In this document: one piece after another, positions 34,995 through 41,311 of the stretch
Layout of the letters: each line of letters opens with the position of its first letter
Position numbering within the stretch: the first letter of the stretch is position 1
NCBI RefSeq assembly: GCF_014637405.1
Contig: NZ_BMEY01000030.1
Coordinates: 1 to 41,311 of the forward strand
Length of the DNA stretch: 41,311 bases
Direction: 5' to 3'
Source: Ornithinibacillus halotolerans
GTDB taxonomy: Bacteria; Bacillota; Bacilli; Bacillales; Amphibacillaceae
The notes under the pieces: generated by a model
Told to the model about the DNA's origin: nothing
What the model saw: the letters and a program-made list of their open reading frames with translations, nothing else
Database searches by the model: none
Translations under genes and position numbers: made by a program

Positions 34995-35683
34995 GGTGCT
35001 ACACCCACTTTATCTGAAATCACCACACCATCTTTCATGGAAATAATGCGATTGGCTTTAGCAGCTAGTTGAGGGTCATGGGTTACAAATAAGACACCAC
35101 ACCCTTCCTGTTCATTTAAGTCTTTCAATAAATCATAAATACGCTCTCCTGTTTCCGTATCCAAATTACCGGTTGGCTCATCAGCAAGCAACCAACTTGG
35201 TTTATGAACAATCGCACGGGCAATTGCGACTCGTTGTTGCTGACCACCTGATAACTGAGACGGAAGTGAATTCATTTTATCTTGAAGCCCTACTTGTTCA
35301 AGGACTTCTTTCGCACGTTCTAATTTGTTGTATGGGACTTTTCTAGAAAACAATGGAGTGAGCACATTTTCTATTGCGGTTAATGTAGGAAGTAGATGAA
35401 ACTGTTGAAAGATGAAGCCTATCTCTTGAAAGCGAAAATCTGCTATTTTACTTTTACTCTTTTTTAAAATCTCTTCACCGTCATAAGTAATGAAACCTTT
35501 GCTAGGCTTGTCTAGTGTACCAAGAAGACTTAGTAATGTAGATTTCCCTGAACCAGATGGACCAATAATCGCGGTAAACTCTCCTTTTTCAAAGGCCAAA
35601 TCAACATTCTTTAATGCAATTGTTTTTGTTCCATCCCCTTTAAACGATTTCTCCACATGCTGACAAATTATCTTTTGAATCAA
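34991..35683 (-). CDS. ABC transporter ATP-binding protein (LolD/MacB type)
   Basis: A 230-aa ATPase with all motifs: Walker A GPSGSGKST, Q-loop FIFQQFHLLP, signature LSGGQQQRVAIARA, Walker B WLLADEPTGNLD and H-loop FVTHD. It powers the adjacent FtsX-type permease; the two overlap by 4 bp. I place the start at TTG 35683, which has AGAGGGGG 7 nt upstream, instead of an ATG 24 nt earlier without a site. The transporter of this class works by mechanotransmission rather than classic import. Confidence 0.92.
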   Translation of the reverse strand: MIQKIICQHVEKSFKGDGTKTIALKNVDLAFEKGEFTAIIGPSGSGKSTLLSLLGTLDKPSKGFITYDGEEILKKSKSKIADFRFQEIGFIFQQFHLLPTLTAIENVLTPLFSRKVPYNKLERAKEVLEQVGLQDKMNSLPSQLSGGQQQRVAIARAIVHKPSWLLADEPTGNLDTETGERIYDLLKDLNEQEGCGVLFVTHDPQLAAKANRIISMKDGVVISDKVGVAP

Positions 35684-35823
35684 ATTGTTACCCCCTCTTT
35701 CATACATAATCTTTTTCTTATTTATTCATACAATATCCTATTTTACAAAAGTGTGTCAATCTATTGTTTTAACTTTTCAGACAATTAATAAGGTTGTAGA
35801 CAGTTCCCAAGCTCAAAACATAG

Positions 35824-35864
35824 CACCCGGTGTTTCGACAAAATTCGGGTGAAGTCAGACACCA
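35824..35864. repeat. Family C repeat, degenerate copy
   Basis: CACCCGGTGTTTCGACAAAA..TTCGGGTG..GTCAGACACC: a decayed version of the palindrome at 40806-40864 (shared TTCGACAAA, TTCGGGTG, GTCAG.CACC). It lies in the 352-bp gap 35684-36035, which otherwise holds only the terminator below. Confidence 0.55.
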
Positions 35865-35936
35865 AAGGGGTCTTAGATGTTTTTGATGTTTTTGATGTTA
35901 CTTTTCCCCGTCCCTCGTACTAGTATCACGTCAAAT

Positions 35937-35977
35937 AAAAAAAGACAAAGGTATAGTATATTTACTAGACTTTTGTC
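35937..35977 (-). terminator. Terminator of the toxin-antitoxin operon
   Basis: On the minus strand GACAAAAGTCTAGTA pairs with TACTATACCTTTGTC and is followed by TTTTTTT. It lies about 60 nt after the ParE stop codon. Confidence 0.7.
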
Positions 35978-36035
35978 CTTTAGGATTTAATTATTAATTA
36001 TTGGATTAAGTTAATCCGAATAGTTAATTAAGTAC

Positions 36036-36350
36036 TTATTTATCATCTTTCAAAATCTTAATATAATCTCTGGCACCATGTAAGATGCGATAAATATAAA
36101 CCGTATTATTCATAATTCGATAAAATGCCACATACGGATCAATATTTAACATACGGAACTCGTAATATTTAATTAGCTTATGGTCTAATTTATTTCCTAA
36201 CTTCGGAAAACTAGTTAATTGTTCCAGATTAGAAAAGATTTTATCCATCATATTATAAGCAGCCTCAGGGTTATCAAGCAAGATATAATCAAAAATCTCA
36301 TCTATATCATTATTTGCTTCTGGTAGAACTTCAACCTTGTAATTTTCCAT
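36036..36350 (-). CDS. RelE/ParE-family toxin
   Basis: A 104-aa toxin of the ParE/RelE fold: YKVEVLPEANNDIDEIFDYI at the start, FPKLGNKLDHKL in the middle and the C-terminal YVAFYRIMNNTVYIYRILHG, then ARDY, which is the family signature. ParE members poison gyrase, RelE members cleave mRNA on the ribosome; which applies here is unclear. The ATG at 36350 has AAAGG 9 nt upstream and lies inside the end of the antitoxin gene (20-bp overlap). It is the second gene of the pair, as usual. Confidence 0.9.
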   Translation of the reverse strand: MENYKVEVLPEANNDIDEIFDYILLDNPEAAYNMMDKIFSNLEQLTSFPKLGNKLDHKLIKYYEFRMLNIDPYVAFYRIMNNTVYIYRILHGARDYIKILKDDK

Positions 36351-36606
36351 CAATCTTTTCCTTTATTCTCTTTTTCACATTATCAAGAGGAACTGCTTTT
36401 TCACCAAATAAACGCTGCTCTTCTGCAATAAGTAGCTTTTCTTTTAACTCAAGGATTGCTTCTCTTTTTTCAAATGCTTCTATACTCATCACAACAAGAT
36501 CACCCTCTCCATTCTTTGTAATATATACAGGTTCAGCCTTCTCACGTGCTAAATCAGAGATCTCTTTATAATTATTTCGGAGTGTAGTTGATGATTTAAT
36601 TAACAA
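36331..36606 (-). CDS. Phd/YefM-family antitoxin
   Basis: A 91-aa antitoxin. The N-terminal 55 residues match the Phd/YefM DNA-binding fold (TTLRNNYKEISDLAREKAEP, VYITKNGEGDLVVMSIEAFE), and the charged C-terminal tail should bind the toxin. The start is TTG with GGAGGG 6 nt upstream. It probably represses its own promoter together with the toxin. The pair lies near the edge of the defence island and may help to stabilise this region. Confidence 0.9.
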   Translation of the reverse strand: MLIKSSTTLRNNYKEISDLAREKAEPVYITKNGEGDLVVMSIEAFEKREAILELKEKLLIAEEQRLFGEKAVPLDNVKKRIKEKIDGKLQG

Positions 36607-36858
36607 TACGATCCCTCCAATTGTAAAGTAATATGATTATTCTACATTTATTATATGTTTATTTATATATGTATGCAATAAAGTGTTTGATCAACTTGTA
36701 GCTTTGAAGCAGGGGGACGATTCTCATGCTTCAGGTAATTCATTCTTAATGTGATACTGTCTTTTAATTTAAAGCACCCATCCCCACATCTGCTCTAACT
36801 CATATTAACCATCACCCTCCCCCGCTCATACCATAGTTAAAAAATGGAGTTGATCAGC

Positions 36859-37194
36859 TTGGTAAAATGGATTAATGTTTCCACTACTAAACATGAATTA
36901 AAGCTTTTTGATGGTAGTACGCTTATCAAAACGTATCCTATTGCAGTTGGTAAGATGGTTACCCCGACACCTTTTGGTTCCTATAAAATAGTGAACAAAC
37001 AAGCTAATCCTGGAGGTCCTTATGGTGCATTTTGGATGGGTTTATCCAAACCCCATTATGGGATACACGGAACTAATAACCCTTCTTCAATTGGGAAAGA
37101 TGTCTCACTTGGGTGTATTCGAATGTTTAACGAAGATGTTCTGGACCTCTCTTCTAGAGTTTCTATTGGTACCGATGTAGTTATTCGAAGATAA
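36859..37194 (+). CDS. L,D-transpeptidase (YkuD domain)
   Basis: A 111-aa minimal YkuD domain that links or edits peptidoglycan through its catalytic cysteine. The signature is complete: [13 protein letters not shown], then [15 protein letters not shown]. The N-terminal strands [17 protein letters not shown] and [17 protein letters not shown] fit the family. No signal peptide or LysM domain is present, unlike many secreted members; short versions are common in Bacillaceae. I place the start at TTG 36859, which has GGAG 9 nt upstream; an ATG 15 nt earlier has none. The upstream gap 36607-36858 contains a degenerate A/B-like palindrome near 36712-36785. Confidence 0.88.
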   Translation: MVKWINVSTTKHELKLFDGSTLIKTYPIAVGKMVTPTPFGSYKIVNKQANPGGPYGAFWMGLSKPHYGIHGTNNPSSIGKDVSLGCIRMFNEDVLDLSSRVSIGTDVVIRR

Positions 37195-37239
37195 TGTGGT
37201 GATACCGTTAAATATTAGGACCTGAAAGGAGCGGGAATA

Positions 37240-37799
37240 ATGTATTTCTTAAATCTGTTTCTAAAGAAGGGCGTACCTTTCAAGAAGTATTCCATACCTA
37301 TACACATACAAAGAAGAATATTGTAATAGCTATTCTTTCTTGTTTTGCAGCTATCTTTCAGGCTGCTGGTGGCTTACTACCAGGAATAGGATATTTGATA
37401 AGTCCACTGGCTACTGCGCCAGTCCTACTATGTTGCTTATTTTCTATTTCCCCTGGAGGACTATCTTATCTTCTTACCATCCTCTTATTAATTATTATTG
37501 AGCCAACGGAACTTATCATATTTCCTTTCACAACAGGGCTTTTAGGATTAGGGTTAGGCGTTGCTTTTTACTTATTCAAGAAAAGAATTACGATTATACT
37601 AGCTGGTTCCATGACACTAACCGTAGGGATTATGAGTTTACTATTTATTTTTCAGGTTCCTATTTTGGGTCCAGTTGGCTCAAGCACCTTTTCCTTTCTT
37701 AATGCAGGTATGATATTTATCTTTTCATTCCTTTATAGTTGGTTATGGGTTGAAATTGCATTAATTCTTATAAAACGTTTAAAGGTAATTATGAAATAG
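37240..37799 (+). CDS. Membrane protein with a frame problem at its start
   Basis: The obvious start, ATG at 37240 with AAAGGAG 8 nt upstream, reads only 28 codons. The real coding frame begins two bases later: VFLKSVSKEGRTFQEVFHTY, then KKNIVIAILSCFAAIF, and continues to 37799 as a hydrophobic protein with about five TM helices (LLTILLLIIIEPTELIIFPF, IILAGSMTLTVGIMSLLFIF). It has no start codon in that frame before a TTG at 37395. A one-base loss just after the ATG explains this, or a sequencing error. The intact product would be about 186 aa. Family not recognised. Confidence 0.6.
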
Positions 37800-37823
37800 T
37801 GTTTTTCTGACATAGATAACTAC

Positions 37824-39230
37824 CTATGGAATAATTTCAAAGATTCTACCTTGGTTTAGGTCTGTTACGTTGGAAGTTCGATACGTTCCTAAAAATAATT
37901 TACTTTGATTCAGATTTGCCCCCAAACAAACATAATACGATGATTCTGAACCAAAATCATGATCAATTTGAATTTCATGAAAATCACTCTGACTACCATC
38001 AGCTCTCGCCGATGTATAGGCTAAGGCACCTCTCGCCGGCGTAGATGCTTTTTTGACAAAGTCAGTAAAGACAACATTCCCCGTCAATCCTGGAATACTA
38101 GTCCCCATATAAGCTTGCACCCCTGTTAGTGCTGTCCCAGCAAATTTATCTGGCCTAGGGTCTTCATGGAAATAACTTGTCAATGGTTGAATATGATTCC
38201 CTGAAAGTGCCACTGCTTCTTCATAATATGCAGTAATTTTTTGTGTGATTTCCGGATTGTTTGTGCATTCTCGAATTATTGGTGTAGGAAAATTACCTTC
38301 CCAACCACGCCAGCCCAAATTAACTATTCCTCTTATTTTTGGTTGTGATTGATTTGTATAGGCCTGAACTAATTGACTAACCCGAACTGGATGATAATGT
38401 ATGAAAGAATAAATGGACTCCACCAATTCCTGTCCAACTTGCCCAACATACTTTATATAGTGATTAGCTAACCTCTGATAAGAAATTCCAGGAATATTCC
38501 GCACACCTTTTACAATGACAGTTAATGTTTCCTGCATGGATGGAGGGAGTTCATCAAAACGGGTAACAATGGGGGGATTAGTAGTTTGCAAGTTTCTTTG
38601 TATATCCATTTCGATTATTTTTCCGGCTATCTCCATGTCATTCTGTGCAAGATTAAATGGGTCAAAGCCAGATCCACCATCTCCAGTAGTTAGAACTAAT
38701 CTCCCTGTTTCCGGGGAAAAGGTTAAGCTATTTACCCCATTATGATTCATAAATGGCCTTCTTAAATTAAGTAACGTACGGCGCTTCATAGATTTACCAT
38801 TTGTTTGAACAATCCACTCTTCCACTGTATCAATATGATCATAGTTTGCTTCCCTATTTGTCCATTGTAAATTCTGTGTTTTCGGGTCACATGGTTCTGG
38901 CTCAAATGGATCAGGTAGAGCTCCTGGTCCTTGTGTTCCAGCTAAGGAATAATGAATATAAAATAATCCGTTGGAAGTAAAGTTAGGATGAAATGCCAGT
39001 CCTAACAATCCACGTTCATCATATCCACCATTCGTACCTAACTGGATAACACGTGAACGGATATCTAAGAAATTCACTATTTCCTCGTTCCCGATATAAA
39101 AAATCTCCCCTACTTGTGTAGCAATAAATAATCTTTCCCTTGTGTCACCAGGAAGTATTGCCGTTTTCAAAACGGTAGGTAAATTAATTCTACTTACTAA
39201 TGGTTGTAACCGAACCTTTACGCTTACCAT
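37824..39230 (-). CDS. Glucose/sorbosone dehydrogenase-like beta-propeller
   Basis: A 468-aa protein of the PQQ-dependent sugar dehydrogenase superfamily (GSDH, PF07995-like): NLPTVLKTAILPGDTRERLF, then GEIFYIGNEE, ERGLLGLAFHPNFTSNGLFY, HNGVNSLTFSPETGRLVLTT with GDGG, and GWRGWEGNFPTP. The six-bladed propeller layout is visible. There is no signal peptide, so it may be cytoplasmic or not a true PQQ enzyme; Bacillaceae often lack PQQ synthesis. The ATG follows GGAGGGGG. It is a single gene. Its substrate is unknown. Confidence 0.8.
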   Translation of the reverse strand: MVSVKVRLQPLVSRINLPTVLKTAILPGDTRERLFIATQVGEIFYIGNEEIVNFLDIRSRVIQLGTNGGYDERGLLGLAFHPNFTSNGLFYIHYSLAGTQGPGALPDPFEPEPCDPKTQNLQWTNREANYDHIDTVEEWIVQTNGKSMKRRTLLNLRRPFMNHNGVNSLTFSPETGRLVLTTGDGGSGFDPFNLAQNDMEIAGKIIEMDIQRNLQTTNPPIVTRFDELPPSMQETLTVIVKGVRNIPGISYQRLANHYIKYVGQVGQELVESIYSFIHYHPVRVSQLVQAYTNQSQPKIRGIVNLGWRGWEGNFPTPIIRECTNNPEITQKITAYYEEAVALSGNHIQPLTSYFHEDPRPDKFAGTALTGVQAYMGTSIPGLTGNVVFTDFVKKASTPARGALAYTSARADGSQSDFHEIQIDHDFGSESSYYVCLGANLNQSKLFLGTYRTSNVTDLNQGRIFEIIP

Positions 39231-39389
39231 CTTACAACCCCCTCCTTGTTATTTTGCCTCTTTTAAGAATATGACTAGGAGGGTTTAATTAGAAGCGCGG
39301 GGAAGCTGGGATGGTTCTCTTGCTTACTATTAAGTAAGAACCTTCCCTCTGCCTCCACTCACTTTAAAAGTTACAGCCATAAAAAACAC

Positions 39390-39418
39390 TTGAAAAAATC
39401 ACCCATAACTAGTAAACT
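39390..39418 (+). promoter_or_regulatory. Promoter of the pbuE transcript
   Basis: TTGAAA at 39390-39395 and TAAACT at 39413-39418 with 17-bp spacing. The predicted start, near 39425, lies about 25 nt before the aptamer. A TATAAT at 39442-39447 is too close to the aptamer to work as its promoter. A family A-like palindrome at about 39308-39350 lies upstream. Confidence 0.6.
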
Positions 39419-39448
39419 ATTAAAAGTGTTCCAATTTAATATATAATA

Positions 39449-39512
39449 TCTGTATAACCTCAGAATATGGCTTGAGGGTCTCTACCAGGAACCTTAAAAT
39501 CCTGATTACAGA
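39449..39512 (+). promoter_or_regulatory. Adenine-class purine riboswitch aptamer
   Basis: Three-way junction of the purine riboswitch. P1 is TCTGTA (39449-39454) with TACAGA (39507-39512); P2 is CCTCA/TGAGG (39458-39477); P3 is CAGGA/TCCTG (39486-39504). The conserved ATATGG, TCTACC and CCTTAAAA elements are present. The specificity base in GATTA (U at the position of B. subtilis C74) indicates adenine rather than guanine. It precedes a pbuE-like efflux gene, as in B. subtilis. Confidence 0.92.
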
Positions 39513-39552
39513 AAATGAACTTGATTTCATTTTTTGTAATCGGGATTTTTTT
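39501..39552 (+). terminator. Riboswitch-controlled terminator
   Basis: CCTGATTACA..AAATGAA pairs with TTCATTTT..TGTAATCGGG, followed by ATTTTTTTATTTTT. The stem uses the 3' strand of aptamer P1 and P3, so it can form only when the aptamer is not folded. Adenine binding should prevent termination and switch pbuE on. Confidence 0.85.
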
Positions 39553-39598
39553 ATTTTTAATCAATTATTTTTTACAAACATCAAGAGAAAGGACGAGA

Positions 39599-40786
39599 AT
39601 GAAGAATATGAATATAAAAGTTTTTATCCTAGCATTATCAACTATATCAGCAGGACTTGTTGAATTGATCATTGGTGGCATCCTTCCAACAGTCGCAGCT
39701 GATTTAAATATTTCATTAGGATCCGCTGGCCAACTAATCACTATTTTCGCACTTATTTATGCTATTGCCGGTCCAGTGTTATTAGTTCTCACTAGCAAAA
39801 TCGAACGTAAAAAGTTATATCAAATCTCCTTAATTATCTTTTTCATCAGCAATATTATGACTTACTTCAGTCCCAATTTTACCCTTATCATGATTGCGAG
39901 GGTTTTAAGTGCCATGAGTACAGCACTTATCGTTGTGTTATCGTTAACGATTGCTGCAAAAATTGTTGCACCAACACATCGAGCAAAGGCAGTGGGTCTT
40001 ATTTATATGGGAATTAGCTCATCACTAGTCATGGGTGTGCCACTTGGAATTATCATTTCCGATGCATTTGGCTGGCGTGTTATATTTCTTGGAATTGCTA
40101 TTTTATCGGTAGGTTCCTTTGTACTAATTTCTATCTTTTTAGAGCGAATCGAGGGAGAAAACACGACTCCTCTTTCACAACAACTCAAGGCTGTTGCTAG
40201 CTTTAAAATAGGTAGTGCACACCTTGCTACCATGTTTTTGTTAGCCGGGCATTATACGATATATGCGTACTTTACACCATTCTTAGAGACAGAACTTCAT
40301 CTGAATTCCAGTTGGATCAGTCTTTGTTATCTGTTATTCGGGATTGCGGCAGTAAGTGGTGGAGCATTCGGTGGAATTCTTTCCGATTCAATTGGAGCTA
40401 AGAAAAGCATCATCGTTGTTATTAGCTTGTTTGCTACGGTACTGTTCTTATTACCATTTACTACTTTTTCACTTGTAGTATTTCTACCTGTAATGATGGT
40501 TTGGGGAGCGCTAAGTTGGAGTCTATCTCCTCCTCAGCAAAGCTACCTCATTGAAACAGATCCTGCAACATCAGATATTCAGCAGAGCTTTAATAATTCA
40601 GCACTACAAATTGGAATCTCTCTTGGCTCTGCATTTGGTGGTATCGTGCTAAATGAAACTGGAACGATAGCTCACATGTCCTGGTTTGGAGGAGCCATTG
40701 TCATCCTTTCCTTGCTATGTGCTATCTTTTCTTTAACAAGAAAACCAAAAGAAAGTACGAATACAGTCTTAGTTTCGGATGTATAA
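39599..40786 (+). CDS. pbuE: Purine base/nucleoside efflux pump (MFS)
   Basis: A 395-aa major-facilitator transporter closely resembling B. subtilis PbuE (YdhL), which exports hypoxanthine, adenine and related compounds. Shared segments include [68 protein letters not shown] and [20 protein letters not shown]. Twelve TM helices are visible. The ATG at 39599 has AAAGGA 5-6 nt upstream; an in-frame start 84 nt earlier lies inside the terminator and is rejected. The gene is controlled by the adenine riboswitch upstream, which fits a role in relieving purine excess. Confidence 0.93.
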   Translation: MKNMNIKVFILALSTISAGLVELIIGGILPTVAADLNISLGSAGQLITIFALIYAIAGPVLLVLTSKIERKKLYQISLIIFFISNIMTYFSPNFTLIMIARVLSAMSTALIVVLSLTIAAKIVAPTHRAKAVGLIYMGISSSLVMGVPLGIIISDAFGWRVIFLGIAILSVGSFVLISIFLERIEGENTTPLSQQLKAVASFKIGSAHLATMFLLAGHYTIYAYFTPFLETELHLNSSWISLCYLLFGIAAVSGGAFGGILSDSIGAKKSIIVVISLFATVLFLLPFTTFSLVVFLPVMMVWGALSWSLSPPQQSYLIETDPATSDIQQSFNNSALQIGISLGSAFGGIVLNETGTIAHMSWFGGAIVILSLLCAIFSLTRKPKESTNTVLVSDV

Positions 40787-40805
40787 TCAAAAGTGCTTAA
40801 AAAAA

Positions 40806-40864
40806 GTGCCTGACACCACCCGAAAAATGTCGACGTTCGACAAATTTCGGGTGGTGTCAGGCAC
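40806..40864. terminator. Family C palindrome after pbuE
   Basis: A very long, nearly perfect stem: GTGCCTGACACCACCCGAAA at 40806-40825 pairs with TTTCGGGTGGTGTCAGGCAC at 40845-40864, with a TGTCGA/TTCGACA inner stem. It follows the pbuE stop by 20 nt and could end its transcript, although no T-run follows directly. A decayed relative is at 35824-35864. Confidence 0.75.
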
Positions 40865-40948
40865 CGTTATATTCATTACCTTCATTTGTGCCAGGTACCT
40901 AAAAGGTATATTATTTAATCTTATTTAGTCTTAAGTACCTATAGAATT

Positions 40949-41068
40949 TTAGCCCCAATATTCTTTTCTTATACAATCCGCGCAAATCGTTATCACATTT
41001 CCATATTGGTCTGTTCTTTGCTCAGCATTACCATAAGCCTGCTTTCCACATTTTTCACATCTGTTCAT
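40949..41068 (-). CDS. 39-aa zinc-finger protein
   Basis: A very small gene: MNRCEKCGKQAYGNAEQRTD at the start and ITICADCIRKEYWG at the end, giving C4-x2-C7 and C29-x2-C32, a clear zinc-knuckle pair. The ATG has a GGGAGGG site about 6 nt upstream. This combination of strong ribosome binding site and paired CxxC motifs supports a real gene despite its size. Its role is unknown. Confidence 0.7.
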   Translation of the reverse strand: MNRCEKCGKQAYGNAEQRTDQYGNVITICADCIRKEYWG

Positions 41069-41188
41069 TATGTACCCTCCCTGATGTATTTAACTACATA
41101 TAATAATGATACTTTTCAGGAAAGTTGTACTATGACTATTTAACTAGTTTATTAGTAATAAAAGATATGTAAATCTAAGTTGGAAATC

Positions 41189-41311
41189 AAAACCACCAGT
41201 GTGAACTGGTGGTTTGCTCTGCGGCTTGAAGCCTCTGTTACCGGCCTTGGCCTTAAAGGCCCACTGAATGGTTTCCCCTTACGCACCACATCCACACACT
41301 GATTCTAAAGA
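41189..41311 (-). mobile_element. Right end of an IS200/IS605-type element (partial)
   Basis: The minus strand enters from the window edge with a coding end (SLESVCGCGA then stop at 41279-41281) that looks like a TnpB-type C-terminus. It is followed by a structured, conserved-looking stretch (GGCCTTTAAGGCC stem, CAAGCCGCAGAGC) and a perfect terminal hairpin AACCACCAGT / ACTGGTGGTT at 41191-41214. This matches the subterminal hairpin ends of IS200/IS605 elements, where the region after tnpB can encode an omega RNA. The rest is outside the window, so the assignment is tentative. Confidence 0.6.
41279..41311 (-). CDS. 3' end of a TnpB-like gene (partial)
   Basis: Only the last ten codons are in the window (SLESVCGCGA). 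The CGCG-containing tail directly before the structured right end is typical of TnpB-family RNA-guided nucleases of IS200/IS605 elements, but so short a piece cannot be assigned firmly. Confidence 0.4.
   Translation of the reverse strand, partial: SLESVCGCGA

Overview
The window is low-GC Firmicute DNA (roughly 30-38% G+C by eye). Strong AGGAGG-type ribosome binding sites, TTG/GTG starts, a ComK homologue and a pbuE-type purine efflux gene under an adenine riboswitch point to a Bacillaceae chromosome, probably an Oceanobacillus/Virgibacillus/Ornithinibacillus-like genus. The genus is inference; the family is well supported. Short palindromic repeats of three families (A, B, C) are scattered between genes and often serve as terminators.

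Layout. 0.1-2.5 kb: ordinary genes (PC4/YdbC-like ssDNA-binding protein, small zinc ribbon, EthD-like protein, NCS2 permease). 2.9-5.7 kb: a possible competence/regulatory cluster with a DnaD-domain protein, a sigma-70-like factor, an XRE regulator and a short ComK homologue. Two exact AAAA-N5-TTTT boxes lie in the divergent promoter region. 6-32 kb: a dense defence island. It holds a 444-aa zinc-motif protein; a decayed gene; a G+C-rich orphan TIR protein with an N-terminal Cys/His module; a type I restriction-modification operon (hsdM-hsdS-hsdR) preceded by two HEPN-like genes (DUF4145, HEPN-CBS); an EVE-HNH modification-dependent nuclease; a small PD-(D/E)XK protein paired with a Shedu-like nuclease; a DUF262/DUF1524 GmrSD-like protein with an unknown 213-aa partner; a NucS/DUF91-like nuclease; a NERD-nuclease/zinc-ribbon protein; a DUF1643/unknown/EVE-like trio; and a two-gene operon of a His/Asp-motif membrane protein and a Gly/Ala-rich pore-like protein. 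Decayed pieces (second HEPN-CBS copy, truncated helicase N-terminus) show repeated gain and loss.

32-41 kb: mostly ordinary chromosome. It carries a PH-domain protein, an ABC exporter whose permease looks cut short, a Phd/ParE toxin-antitoxin pair, an L,D-transpeptidase, a membrane protein with a frame problem at its start, a glucose/sorbosone dehydrogenase-like protein, pbuE with its riboswitch, a 39-aa zinc-finger protein, and the right end of an IS200/IS605-type element at the window edge.

Best candidates for an undescribed system: the two-gene membrane operon at 28112-30668, the zinc-module TIR protein at 8421-9125, and the HEPN-CBS/DUF4145 pair upstream of the type I system. Functions are inferred from motifs read by eye; no database search was possible.
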